DNA from: Solibacteraceae bacterium
GTDB taxonomy: Bacteria > Acidobacteriota > Terriglobia > Bryobacterales > Bryobacteraceae
Length of the DNA: 64,000 nucleotides
NCBI GenBank assembly: GCA_026984795.1
Contig: JALSRK010000076.1
Span: 209,980 to 273,979 of the forward strand
Direction of reading: 5' to 3'
Positions 25,348 through 33,693 of the stretch are shown one piece after another. The translations under genes were made by a program, and so were the position numbers. Each line of letters begins with the position of its first letter. The stretch's first letter is position 1. The notes under the pieces are model-generated. The model was not told the DNA's origin, did not search any database, and was given only the letters and a program-made list of their open reading frames with translations.

Positions 25348-26085
25348 ATGAAATCAGCCAGCACCACACCGGACGCTTCCGCCGGCCCGGCGGATCAACC
25401 CGATAAGGCAGTGAAGAAGACGATCCGGGTGATGGTCGCGGACGATCATCCGATCGTCAGGGAAGGAATCAGGAAGCTTCTGGAACTCGAAGAGGACATC
25501 GAAGTCGTGGCCGAGGCGAGCGACGGCCGCGAAGTTCTGGAGACCGTTAAAGAAACCAACCCCGACATCGTGTTGCTGGACCTCAAGATGCCCGGCCTGG
25601 ACGGGCTGAGCGTATTACAGACCCTGCAGCACTTGAAGACCGGTTGCAAGACGATCGTACTGACCGCGTCAGAAGACAAGAACGAGTGGGTCCAGGCCAT
25701 GAAACTCGGCTGTTCTGGAATCGTGGTAAAGCAGACTCCGCCGGAACTCATCGTCAAGAGCATTCGCAAGGTACACGAAGGCGAGATCTGGCTGGATTCG
25801 CATACCACCGCCGCGGTGATGCGCCAGTTCGCCTCTCCAGACGGCGGCGGCCGCCGGCGCGGACGCGGCCGTTCCCCTCTGAGCAACCGCGAGCGCGAGA
25901 TCGTCGCCCTCGTGGCGCAGGGTTATCGGAACCGGGAGATGGCCGAGAAGATGTTCATCAGCGAGCAGACCGTCAAGAACCACCTGCACAACATTTTCGA
26001 CAAGCTCGGCGTCTCGGACCGCCTGGAACTCGCCCTTTACGCCATCCACAAAGGACTCCATCTGGGGCCCGACGAACAGCAGTAG
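25348..26085 (+). CDS. LuxR/NarL-type response regulator
   Basis: A 245-residue two-component regulator. The receiver covers about 26-145: ADDH acidic pair, phospho-acceptor D78 (VLLDLKMPG), T switch (IVLTASED) and K (GIVVKQTPPE). A basic linker of about 20 residues with GGGRRRGRGR leads to a LuxR-type helix-turn-helix at about 176-238 (LSNREREIVALVAQGYRNREMAEKMFISEQTVKNHLHNIF). AGGGA lies 8 bases before the chosen ATG. The N-terminal 22 residues are a disordered Ser/Ala/Pro extension. No partner kinase is adjacent. The near-consensus promoter suggests strong constitutive expression. Confidence 0.93.
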   Translation: MKSASTTPDASAGPADQPDKAVKKTIRVMVADDHPIVREGIRKLLELEEDIEVVAEASDGREVLETVKETNPDIVLLDLKMPGLDGLSVLQTLQHLKTGCKTIVLTASEDKNEWVQAMKLGCSGIVVKQTPPELIVKSIRKVHEGEIWLDSHTTAAVMRQFASPDGGGRRRGRGRSPLSNREREIVALVAQGYRNREMAEKMFISEQTVKNHLHNIFDKLGVSDRLELALYAIHKGLHLGPDEQQ

Positions 26086-26175
26086 CCTCCGGCCTGTCCG
26101 CCGACCCTCTCCAGTCGCCGGACCGCGGCTCCATGCGGGATATTCCTATCGCCGATTCTGAGCGGCAGCCTCCCT

Positions 26176-26211
26176 CCGCGGCCCCGCTTCATTCCGCGGC
26201 CCCGCTTCATT
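26176..26211. repeat. Tandem 18-bp direct repeat, two copies
   Basis: CCGCGGCCCCGCTTCATT occurs twice in perfect tandem in the gap between the response-regulator and merR genes. The rest of this 325-base gap (26086-26410) contains only the merR promoter. The repeat may be a slippage duplication without function. Confidence 0.7.
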
Positions 26212-26358
26212 GCCAACCCCATAGGCTGCGGCATGTCGCAGATCCTGTGCTAGCCATCTCCAGCGCGGGAGAAGTTCCTTCTTTGCAATAAGTTCGGCGG
26301 CCTGGCGCGACCGGTCGAGGCCGTGTGGAGCATCTTTGCGCCGAACCATTGCCAGTAC

Positions 26359-26387
26359 TTGACACTGTCACGTGTGTCCGCTATGCT
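26359..26387 (+). promoter_or_regulatory. Promoter and nested dyads before merR-type gene
   Basis: TTGACA (26359-26364), 17 bases, TATGCT (26382-26387). Dyads overlap it: GACAC/GTGTC (26361-26365 and 26374-26378) within the spacer, and ACACTG/CAGTGT (26362-26367 and 26390-26395) spanning both boxes, with GCCAG/CTGGC further out (26351-26355, 26386-26390). MerR proteins bind a dyad between -35 and -10, usually with a 19-base spacer; here the spacer is the standard 17. Autoregulation is likely. Confidence 0.6.
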
Positions 26388-26410
26388 GGCAGTGTGAGAG
26401 GACGGCTGCC

Positions 26411-26812
26411 ATGAGCGTCGTTCCAGCCGGACGCAGGTGGACGCTGGCGGAGCTGGCCGAAGAAAGCGGCGTGGCGCCGCGGACGATCCGGTACTACATC
26501 GCCCGCGGGCTGCTCGAAGGCCCTCTGGAGCGGGGCCGGAAGGCGGCCTACGGCGAGCGCCACCTGGAGAGGCTGCGCAAGATCCGGGAGCTGCAGGAGC
26601 AGGGGCTGCCGCTGGCGGTGATCGCTCACGTTTTGAATGGAAAAGATGCGGCTGGCTCACTGCCTGAGCCAGTCGTCGTGGAGACTTATCAGGTGGCGCC
26701 CGACGTCACGGTGCAGGTGCGCGCCGGATGCGCCCCCTGGCGGAAGAAGCTGATCCGCGAAGCGCTGCGCGATCTGGCGCGCCGGCTCGCGCAGCAGGAA
26801 GGAGGCCAGTAA
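26411..26812 (+). CDS. MerR-family transcriptional regulator
   Basis: A 133-residue regulator. Residues 10-78 form a MerR winged helix: WTLAELAEESGVAPRTIRYYIARGLL, then the YGERHLERLRKIRELQEQGLPLAVIAHVL part. The C-terminus (about 90-133, VVETYQVAPDVTVQVRAGCAPW) is short, with a single Cys, and no dimer coiled coil as long as in classical MerR, so it may dimerise differently and sense a protein or membrane signal. ATG 26411 is chosen because it follows the promoter by about 20 bases and starts the domain; an earlier in-frame ATG overlaps the promoter. The VIT-vWA gene begins one base after its stop, so the two share a transcript. Confidence 0.9.
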   Translation: MSVVPAGRRWTLAELAEESGVAPRTIRYYIARGLLEGPLERGRKAAYGERHLERLRKIRELQEQGLPLAVIAHVLNGKDAAGSLPEPVVVETYQVAPDVTVQVRAGCAPWRKKLIREALRDLARRLAQQEGGQ

Positions 26813-26813
26813 T

Positions 26814-29210
26814 TTGGGAGTTTCTTTGGACGAGATCGACACCGCGCCCCTCGGCCCAGTGGCCGCTCGGGACGGAGCGCCAGTCGAACTGGCGATGCAA
26901 CAACTGTTTCTGACCGGCGAGCTGTTTGCGGCCGGGGGGCGTCTGGTGGTGCGCCACAGTTTCGTGGCTTCCGGCTCCACCCCGGTGGAGGCGGTCTACC
27001 CGTTCCAACTGCCCCGGGACGCGGCGCTGCGGAGGTTCCGCGTCGCGGGGCCGGACTTCTCGGTCCACTCCGAACTGCAACCCGCCGGAAAGGCGGCGGA
27101 AACCTACGAAAAGGGCCTGGCCGAAGGGCGGCTTGCGGCCATGGCCGGGATCTATCAGGACGGTCTGGTGAACCTGAGCGTCGGGAACCTGCGTCCCGGC
27201 GAGCCGGTGACCGTCTGGCTGGAGATCCTCTCCGGGGTCGATGTCCGCGACAACGGCTTCCGGTTCCGGTTCCCTTTTACTGTCGCGCCCTCCTACCACC
27301 CGCGGGCCAGGACGGTTTCGCCCGAGGAGGGGGTGGGGCAAATGGAGCTTCCCGAAGACGAGTTCGGCGACGCGCTGCTGCCCGAGTGGCGCACCGAGAC
27401 GGCCGGGCTGCACGAGGTCGGATTCTCGTTGGGCATCCACCTGCCCGCCCAGTCCGGCGAGGTGTCGTCGCCGTCCCATCCGGTGAGGGTGCGCTTCGAC
27501 GGCGGCAAGGCGCAGGTGAGTCTGGCGGGGGCCGGCGACGTGCCGAACCGGGACCTGGTGCTCGACGCCGGCTTCGGCGGGGAGGCCGGGCTGAAGGAAC
27601 CGGCCGTGTTCAGCGGCCGGGGCAAGGACGGCCGGACGCACTTCGCGATCCTGGCGCCGTCGCGGTTCTTTGGCGAACGGCCGGACGCGGAAAGGGAAGT
27701 GGTCTTCGTTCTGGACCGGTCCGGCTCGATGGCAGGGGGCCCGATCCGGCAGGCCAAGAGTGCCTTGCTGGCCTGCCTGGGGGCGCTGAAAGAAACGGAC
27801 CGGTTCGGGATCGTGGCCTTCGACGACGTAGTGGAGACTTTCGAGACATGTCTGGTCCCCGCCACGCGCGGCGGGCGCGACCGGGCTGAGGAGTGGCTCG
27901 AGGGGATCTACGCGCGAGGGGGAACCGAGCTTGCCGCCGGGGTTTCGGCCGCGGCCCGACTGACGAGCGGAGAAGGCAAGGGCGAGCTGTTCCTGATCAC
28001 CGACGGCCAGGTCTGGGGGACCGACGCGATCCTGGCCGAGACCCGAGAGACCGGGGTGGCGATCCACTCCTTGGGTCTGGGTTCGGCGGCACAGGACCGT
28101 TTCCTGGCTTTGCTCGCCCGCCGCACGGGCGGCGTCTCGCGTTTCGTCTCCTTGCGCGAGCGAACGGACGCGGCGGCGCTGGAGTTGTTCGCGGCGGTCT
28201 CGGCCCCGGTGGCCGACGAGGTGCAAGTGCGTCTCGGCGGCGTGGAGAACGCAGTGATCGAACCCCCTCCAGCCAGGCGCGTCTTCGCCGGATCCCCGCT
28301 GGTGGTGTTCGGCTCCGCCAAGGGCGGCGGCGACATAGCTCTCGAAGTCCGCTTCCGCCGGGAAGGCGCCGCAGGGGAACGCCGGGCCGGGTTGCGCATC
28401 GACAGCGGCGCCGCGGACGAGACGCTGCGGCTGCTGCGTGGCGCGCGGCTGATCACCGAGGCCGAAAGCGGATTCGGCGCCGAGGAAGGGCAGACCGAGG
28501 ATCTGCTCGAAGCCCAGACGGCGCGCCGGCGGCATGAGCGGCTGACGCGGCGCCTGGAGGCGCTCGGCCGCGAGTACGGCCTGGCGAACCGGGCGATGTC
28601 GCTGGTGGCGGTGGTCGAGCGCGCCGGCGACCGGCCGGGCGAGACGCCGCGGACTCAGGTGGTTCCTGTCGGCTTGCCGGAAGGCATGCGAATGCACGGC
28701 GTCTTTGCCCGAAGGGCGGTCCCGCACCGGGCGGGGAGTGGCAGCGATCTAGCAGCCGCGTGCACGGAGCCGACGGCAGGGGCGCGCGCGCGGCCTGATC
28801 CCGAGGAGCCCCTCTACGAGCGGGCGGCGCCGAGGCATGCCCGGTTCGAAAGGCCCGGCGATTTGGAGAGGCTCGCCGCTCTGGCGGCCCGCCTGGAGCC
28901 CGACGGCGGAATGCCGGGTGAGGATGACGAAGACCGCATCGGCGCTTCCTTGTGCGCATTGCTCGCCTTCGCCGAGCGCGGCAGCGGTCCGGGGCACGGG
29001 CCCTTCCGGCCCCACGTCCGGCGGCTCATCAAATTCCTGAGGGACGCGCTTCCGGGCGGCTTGCCGGAAGAGAAGCTGGAGGCGGCCGTGCGCATCATCG
29101 AACTGGTGAAAAAAGGCTGGCCCGTTCCCCCGAGGGATTGGCTGAGACTGGCGCGTCCGTCGCGGTCCTCTCTTCGCCGCAGGTGGGACGAGCTGCTGGC
29201 TGTCTTCTAA
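26814..29210 (+). CDS. VIT and vWA domain protein, cytoplasmic
   Basis: A 798-residue protein with no signal peptide or lipobox. A VIT (inter-alpha-trypsin-inhibitor-like) domain covers about residues 22-150 (VYPFQLPRDAALRRFRV, ...AETYEKGLAEGRLAAM). A vWA domain at about 296-470 has an intact MIDAS: D301-S303-S305, the Thr loop in ARGGTELAAG, and the Asp in LITDGQVWG. A C-terminal region of about 300 residues, with a helical part (ARRRHERLTRRLEALGREYGL) and a low-complexity stretch, is unassigned. The start is TTG, supported by GGAGG 8 bases before it and by overlap with the merR stop region. It is made together with the MerR regulator. Its role is unknown. Confidence 0.88.
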   Translation: MGVSLDEIDTAPLGPVAARDGAPVELAMQQLFLTGELFAAGGRLVVRHSFVASGSTPVEAVYPFQLPRDAALRRFRVAGPDFSVHSELQPAGKAAETYEKGLAEGRLAAMAGIYQDGLVNLSVGNLRPGEPVTVWLEILSGVDVRDNGFRFRFPFTVAPSYHPRARTVSPEEGVGQMELPEDEFGDALLPEWRTETAGLHEVGFSLGIHLPAQSGEVSSPSHPVRVRFDGGKAQVSLAGAGDVPNRDLVLDAGFGGEAGLKEPAVFSGRGKDGRTHFAILAPSRFFGERPDAEREVVFVLDRSGSMAGGPIRQAKSALLACLGALKETDRFGIVAFDDVVETFETCLVPATRGGRDRAEEWLEGIYARGGTELAAGVSAAARLTSGEGKGELFLITDGQVWGTDAILAETRETGVAIHSLGLGSAAQDRFLALLARRTGGVSRFVSLRERTDAAALELFAAVSAPVADEVQVRLGGVENAVIEPPPARRVFAGSPLVVFGSAKGGGDIALEVRFRREGAAGERRAGLRIDSGAADETLRLLRGARLITEAESGFGAEEGQTEDLLEAQTARRRHERLTRRLEALGREYGLANRAMSLVAVVERAGDRPGETPRTQVVPVGLPEGMRMHGVFARRAVPHRAGSGSDLAAACTEPTAGARARPDPEEPLYERAAPRHARFERPGDLERLAALAARLEPDGGMPGEDDEDRIGASLCALLAFAERGSGPGHGPFRPHVRRLIKFLRDALPGGLPEEKLEAAVRIIELVKKGWPVPPRDWLRLARPSRSSLRRRWDELLAVF

Positions 29211-29220
29211 CCCGCCCCAT

Positions 29221-30342
29221 TCATCCTCGCGGCCGCTGCCGGCTTCGGCGACGGCGCTTGCCCAGCGCCAGCAGACCGAGCCCGGCGGCGGCCATCACCC
29301 ATGTGCCGGGCTCGGGATTCTCCGTCAGCGAGGGGGCGCCGGCCCCGTCGAGGGGATCCAGCAGGAAGGCCATCCGCCGCCCGTTCCAGTAGCCTGATCC
29401 GGCGATCTGCCCGCGGTTGTTGACGGCGTAGGCCTCGGTGAGCTCCCAACCGGCGCCGGTCGGGATCAAGAGGTTCAGGTCGAGCAGCGCGCCAGCCCGG
29501 TAGAGGAAGGCGCGGCGGCGGCCGGAAGCGTCCCAGGACCAGCCCACTGAGTCGCCGGCGTCGTTGATCCCGTAGGCGAAGCTCGAGCCGCCGCCGAGCG
29601 TGCCCAGGTCGATCATCATGCCGTCCTGGTAGAGGAAGGCGTGCAGCTCGCCCCCGGGGAGGCCCGCGTGGCCCACCACCGCCCCTGCGTTGTTGATGCC
29701 GAAGGCGTAGCTGGAACGCCCACCGAAGGTTCCGAGGACGGTGATGGTTCCGCCGGGCGAGCGGACGAAGGCGCGGAAGACGCCGGGCGCGATCTCGCCG
29801 TAACCGGCGACGGCCCCGGAATCGTTGAGGGCGTAGGCGGCGCTCCAGGGGACTTCCCATTCGGCGCCGATGTCCATCCACCCGTCCGGGCCGTAGAGGA
29901 AGGCCCGGCCCTCACCCGAGGACGTGACGAAGTTCCCGGCCGCCTGGCCCCGCTCATTTACCGTCGTGGCATAAGAGGCGGCGCCGCAAGGACCGATGAC
30001 TTCAGGGGAGCCGTTGCGCCATAGGGTAGCCCGTGGGGCGCCGCCGACCCAGGACGTGCCGGCGGTGAGTCCCTGACTGTTGACGTCCCGGGCCACCGCC
30101 GAGGTTGCGCCGGGAGGTCCCTGCAGGCGGCTGGTGATTCCAATTTGGGAGGTGAAGGCCCACGGGGTTCCGGCGGGCAGCGCCGAAGAGCCGGCCACGA
30201 GGCCGTTCTCGCTGAGCCCGAACCCGGCGCTCCAGGCGCCCCCGAGCGTCCCCAGGGGAATCACCGTGTAAGATGCGGCCTCGAGCAGGCCGGCCGAGAG
30301 CAGCGCCAGCCCCACCAGCGCGCGGGGGTAGTTCCAGGTCAT
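29221..30342 (-). CDS. HAF-repeat protein with PEP-CTERM sorting signal
   Basis: A 373-residue exported protein. The signal peptide is NYPRALVGLALLSAGLLEAAS. The body is built of HAF-type repeats of about 40 residues, each with a LGTLGG..S.A.GIN..G.VVG pattern (for example VIPLGTLGGAWSAGFGLSENG and LGTFGGRSSYAFGINNAGAVVG). The C-terminus is ENPEPGTWVMAAAGLGLLAL followed by GKRRRRS, a canonical PEP-CTERM anchor that exosortase would remove. I chose the ATG with GGAGGAGACG before it; upstream in-frame ATGs lack a ribosome site. No exosortase is encoded in the window. It converges with the VIT-vWA gene, 10 bases apart. Confidence 0.9.
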   Translation of the reverse strand: MTWNYPRALVGLALLSAGLLEAASYTVIPLGTLGGAWSAGFGLSENGLVAGSSALPAGTPWAFTSQIGITSRLQGPPGATSAVARDVNSQGLTAGTSWVGGAPRATLWRNGSPEVIGPCGAASYATTVNERGQAAGNFVTSSGEGRAFLYGPDGWMDIGAEWEVPWSAAYALNDSGAVAGYGEIAPGVFRAFVRSPGGTITVLGTFGGRSSYAFGINNAGAVVGHAGLPGGELHAFLYQDGMMIDLGTLGGGSSFAYGINDAGDSVGWSWDASGRRRAFLYRAGALLDLNLLIPTGAGWELTEAYAVNNRGQIAGSGYWNGRRMAFLLDPLDGAGAPSLTENPEPGTWVMAAAGLGLLALGKRRRRSRQRPRG

Positions 30343-30460
30343 CGTCTCCTCCGCCGGAAGCTCCATCTTAGGGCGGCGAAAGCGGAGCGGCCATCCAACC
30401 GGAGTTCTATTCCAGCGCGAGTAGTAACGACTACCGGCGTGGTACGATTTCGCTATTCCC

Positions 30461-31873
30461 GTGCCGTTGAACCGCCGCCAGGCCCGCTCGTTCGCGCTGA
30501 TGGGCGGGCTGTTCTTTGTAATCGTCTTCGTCGCTCCGCGCCCGGAAGCGGTGAGTCCCGCAGGCTGGCGGCTGACGGGGCTGTTCCTGGCCACCATCGC
30601 CGGACTGGTGCTGCAACCGGTGCCGGTAGGGGCGCTGGTGCTGATCGCCGTGGCGCTTTCGACGCTGATCGGGGGTTTGACGATCCAGGAAGCGCTGGCC
30701 GGCTACTCGACGCCGACGGTCTGGCTGGTCTTGAACGCCTTCTTTATTTCCCGGGCGATCATCAACACCGGCCTGGCGCGGCGGATCGCGCTGCTGTTCG
30801 TGCGCCTGGTCGGGGGGACGTCGCTGGGACTGTGCTACGCGCTCTCGTTCACCGACATGGTGCTGGCCTCGGTGATTCCGTCGAATGCGGCCCGCTCGGG
30901 CGGCGTGGTGTTGCCGATCACCCGAGCGGTGGCGGAACTCTACGACTCCCGGCCGGGTCCTACGGCGCGGCGGCTTGGCAGTTTTCTGATGGCGGGCGTT
31001 TACCAGGGGATCTGCATCACGTCGGCGATGTTCTTCACCGGCCAGGCCTCGAACCCGCTGGCGGCGGAGATCGCCGGGCAGATGGGCTACCCGATCACCT
31101 GGGCGAGTTGGGCCCTGGCCGGGATCGTGCCCGGTCTAGCGGCGTTGCTGGTGGTGCCTTGGCTCGTACAAAAGCTGGAACCGCCGCAGATCCGCCGCAC
31201 GCCGGAGGCGGCCGCGTTCGCCAGGCGGGAGCTGGAAAAGATGGGCCGCTGGTCGCGTTCGGAGCAGATCGTTTGCGCGGTCTTCGTCTCAGTGTGCGGC
31301 TTGTGGGTGACGAGCAGCCTGCACGGGCTGCACATCACCACGGCGGCGCTGCTCGGCACGGGCGCGCTTCTCGTCTCCGGAGTCCTTACCTTCGAGGACA
31401 TCCGCAACGAGAAAGCAGCGTGGGAGTTGTTCATCTGGTATGGGGGAATCCTGCGGCTGGGCCAGGCGTTGAACGAGGCAGGCGTGACGACCGAGTTCGC
31501 CCGGGCGGTCAGCTCCGGGTTTTCGAGCTTCGGCTGGATCAGTCTGTTCGCCACCGCCCTGCTGATCTACTTCTACGCGCACTATATGTTCGCCTCGATC
31601 ACCGCCCACATCCTGGCGATGTACGCGCCGTTCGTCACAGTACTCGCGGCCGAAGGGGCCCCGTTGGGGCTGATGGCCTTTGCTTTCGCCTGCTTCGTTT
31701 GTTTCTCGGCCGGACTGACCCACTACGGCACGACACCGGCGCCGATGTTTTTCGCGCACGGCTACGTATCGCTGCGCAAGTGGTGGAAGGTCGGCTTTGC
31801 GGCGTCGGTGGCGAACGTGGCGATCTGGGCGCTGGTGGGCTTCACCTGGTGGAAGCTGGTGGGCTTGTGGTAA
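30461..31873 (+). CDS. DASS-family (SLC13) dicarboxylate/sulfate transporter
   Basis: A 470-residue membrane transporter with about 12 hydrophobic segments. Two diagnostic motifs are present: SNAARSGGVVLPI in the first half (the SNT-type substrate/sodium site of DASS) and FSAGLTHYGTTPAPMFF in the second, corresponding to the other SNT-like loop. A charged insertion (LEPPQIRRTPEAAAFARRELEKM) lies between them. Family members import succinate, malate, citrate or sulfate with sodium. Translation starts with GTG and has no ribosome site; TACGAT lies 12 bases upstream, so a very short leader is possible. A 5-bp inverted repeat GTAGT/ACTAC (30421-30434) is in the divergent gap. Confidence 0.9.
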   Translation: MPLNRRQARSFALMGGLFFVIVFVAPRPEAVSPAGWRLTGLFLATIAGLVLQPVPVGALVLIAVALSTLIGGLTIQEALAGYSTPTVWLVLNAFFISRAIINTGLARRIALLFVRLVGGTSLGLCYALSFTDMVLASVIPSNAARSGGVVLPITRAVAELYDSRPGPTARRLGSFLMAGVYQGICITSAMFFTGQASNPLAAEIAGQMGYPITWASWALAGIVPGLAALLVVPWLVQKLEPPQIRRTPEAAAFARRELEKMGRWSRSEQIVCAVFVSVCGLWVTSSLHGLHITTAALLGTGALLVSGVLTFEDIRNEKAAWELFIWYGGILRLGQALNEAGVTTEFARAVSSGFSSFGWISLFATALLIYFYAHYMFASITAHILAMYAPFVTVLAAEGAPLGLMAFAFACFVCFSAGLTHYGTTPAPMFFAHGYVSLRKWWKVGFAASVANVAIWALVGFTWWKLVGLW

Positions 31874-31927
31874 GGGGGATGGAGCGCCGATGGAAAACAG
31901 GTGGGTAGGGGGATTGCGGAGTGTAAA

Positions 31928-32716
31928 TCAGTTGGTCGCAGCGGCGGTCTCATTCGGCGACCCAGCCAGATAGACGAGCAGATGGCGGCTGCCCTCGGCA
32001 TCGTGGGGCGCAATGGGGATCAAAGTGAGGTCCCACCGCCCCTGGTCGCCCACGGCGCCGTGAACGGTGACCGGCTCCTCGGTGTCCACGGCTTCCTGCA
32101 CTGCGGGCAGGACATCGTTTTGAGCGAAGAGGCCGGTAAGCTTCGTTCCCTGCGCTTCGTCGGCCGAGAGGCTGACCTTCTCGCGGAAGGTCCGGTTGCT
32201 GTAGATGAGTGAGAGGCGACCGTCGAAGACGGCCACGCCGGCGGGCAACAGGTCGAGGATGTTCTGGTAATAGTGGCGCTCGGCCTCCACCATGGCGAGG
32301 AAGCGGGCGTAGTGCTCCGGGGCGTCGGAGTCGGGGGATTCCTCTTGGGACGTGGGTGACAAGCCGGGCATGGCATCCGGCGCGGGCGCCTCATGGGCGG
32401 TGCTCGAAGCTTCCGAGGCGGCGTAGATCGGCTGCGGCTGGCTTTGGGAGACGGGGACCTCCGCGGTGACCCTGCCCACCGCTTCGGCGGCTGCGGTGAG
32501 TGAGGTGGCGGCGAGTTCCGCGGCTTCCGTTTCCTTGTCGGCGGCAGCCTCGTCATCAGCCGCCGTCTGGGCCGGGTGAGTCCGCTTCAACAGCTCGCCG
32601 AAAGCGCGCTCGTGATGGTTCTTGACGTAGGCCTGGTGGTGTTCCTTCGAACAGAACCGCTGGTTCTGGAGCCGGCGAAGGATCGACAGTTGCTTGCCGC
32701 AATACAGACATCTCAT
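31928..32716 (-). CDS. Zinc-ribbon PAS-domain protein
   Basis: A 262-residue soluble protein. Residues 1-30 (MRCLYCGKQLSILRRLQNQR, then FCSKEHHQAY) form the same Cys-x2-Cys...Cys...His zinc module as the membrane protein encoded at 306-1271. A low-complexity Ala/Glu/Pro linker (45-130) follows, then a PAS domain at about 140-255 that begins ARFLAMVEAERHYYQNILDLLPAGVAVFDGRLSLIYSNRTF. That opening matches the first PAS domain of the histidine kinase at 9718 nearly residue for residue in ARLLALVEGERRYYQEILAALPVGVAVLD. No output domain is present, so it may be a sensory adaptor. Start ATG 32716 is the only reasonable choice. Confidence 0.85.
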   Translation of the reverse strand: MRCLYCGKQLSILRRLQNQRFCSKEHHQAYVKNHHERAFGELLKRTHPAQTAADDEAAADKETEAAELAATSLTAAAEAVGRVTAEVPVSQSQPQPIYAASEASSTAHEAPAPDAMPGLSPTSQEESPDSDAPEHYARFLAMVEAERHYYQNILDLLPAGVAVFDGRLSLIYSNRTFREKVSLSADEAQGTKLTGLFAQNDVLPAVQEAVDTEEPVTVHGAVGDQGRWDLTLIPIAPHDAEGSRHLLVYLAGSPNETAAATN

Positions 32717-32878
32717 GGGACGGGGCCTCCCGAGCTTGCCTCTCCCTTTTCTATCGACACGAACACGGGGAAACTACAGGTCGATCCCCTATTTCCCATG
32801 CCGGGAGGCCTTAGCCCCGGCCGGACGCGTTGCGAAAGGTCTGCCAGCGGCTTGGGGCGGGACGGGCGGGACGCGGGG

Positions 32879-33673
32879 CTAGTTTCCGTCCAGCCGGAGC
32901 AGCCAGCGGGCGGCGTTGCGGATGAGGCGCTGCATCATGGGGTGGTTGAGGGCCTCCGCAGTGTGGCCGGGCGAAAGGTAGACGAACCGGCCCCTACCCA
33001 TCTCGCGCCACCAGCCTCCGGCAGCGGCGCGGTTGTCCTGAGCAATGGTGCGCAGCAGCAGGTGTTTCCGGCCCAAGTAGTATTTGACAAGATGCTGCTC
33101 GTCGAAGATCTGGAAGTCTTCGACGCCGGCCGTGACCGGGTGCCGGTGGTTCTCGACGCGGACAGTGAAACGGTAGGGCTTGGGATGGCCGCCGTAGTTT
33201 CCGCCGAACAGCTTGTAATAAAGGCCCCCGGGCGGGTAGATCCCCTGGGCGTAGTGCAGGGCGAGAAAGCCGCCGCCGTTGTGGACGAAATCCCAGATGG
33301 CCTGCTGCTGCTCGTCGTTCATCCAAATGACTTCCTTGCCTTTTTGATAGCCGTGGGGCCAGTTTATGCCGTCGCGGAAGATGATCAGCAACTGGTGGGT
33401 GGCGAGCGAAGCGGCGTTCAGTTCGGTCACCTCGGTGATGAAGGTGACGGGAATATTTTCGCGGACCAGGGCGCGGATCAGCCCGTCGCGCTGGTAGACC
33501 GGAGAATGGTAACGGTCGCCGATGAGGGCCAGGGCGCGAGGGCGCGAAGCGGAACGGAAGGGCGCGTCAGTATCGCCGGAACCGGGCGCGGACGCCCCGA
33601 GGCAGAGCGGCAGAAAGGCGGCTGCAGCGAGGGCGAGAGAGGCGGAATATCGGGGTCGGACTGTGCGAAACAT
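32879..33673 (-). CDS. ThuA-family exported protein
   Basis: A 264-residue exported protein of the ThuA (trehalose utilisation) group, a GATase-1-like fold. The signal peptide runs through MFRTVRPRYSASLALAAAAFLPLCLG. Family features are DRYHSPVYQRDGLIRAL, LIIFRDGINWP, NDEQQQAIWDFVHNGGGFLALHYAQG (the GGG-F-lALH elbow) and YLSPGHTAEALNHPMMQRLIRNAARWLL. The classical catalytic Cys is absent in ThuA proteins. Their role is thought to be in sugar or glycan metabolism. It diverges from tgt with only 20 bases between the start codons, and a TAGAAT lies 8 bases before its ATG. Confidence 0.88.
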   Translation of the reverse strand: MFRTVRPRYSASLALAAAAFLPLCLGASAPGSGDTDAPFRSASRPRALALIGDRYHSPVYQRDGLIRALVRENIPVTFITEVTELNAASLATHQLLIIFRDGINWPHGYQKGKEVIWMNDEQQQAIWDFVHNGGGFLALHYAQGIYPPGGLYYKLFGGNYGGHPKPYRFTVRVENHRHPVTAGVEDFQIFDEQHLVKYYLGRKHLLLRTIAQDNRAAAGGWWREMGRGRFVYLSPGHTAEALNHPMMQRLIRNAARWLLRLDGN

Positions 33674-33680
33674 GGCCCCG

Positions 33681-33690
33681 ATTCTACAAT
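33681..33690. promoter_or_regulatory. Interlocked -10 boxes of thuA-like gene and tgt
   Basis: In the 20-base gap between these divergent genes, ATTCTACAAT holds TACAAT on the plus strand (33685-33690, 4 bases before tgt) and TAGAAT on the minus strand (33681-33686, 8 bases before the thuA-like gene). The two overlap by two bases. TTGGAC on the minus strand at 33703-33708, 16 bases upstream, could be the -35 of the thuA-like gene, inside the tgt CDS. Confidence 0.5.
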
Positions 33691-33693
33691 GAA

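Noticed and set aside
26706..28727. Open frame of about 670 codons antisense to the VIT-vWA gene
   Set aside because: Same reason: it mirrors codon bias of the plus-strand gene, whose VIT and MIDAS motifs are unmistakable.
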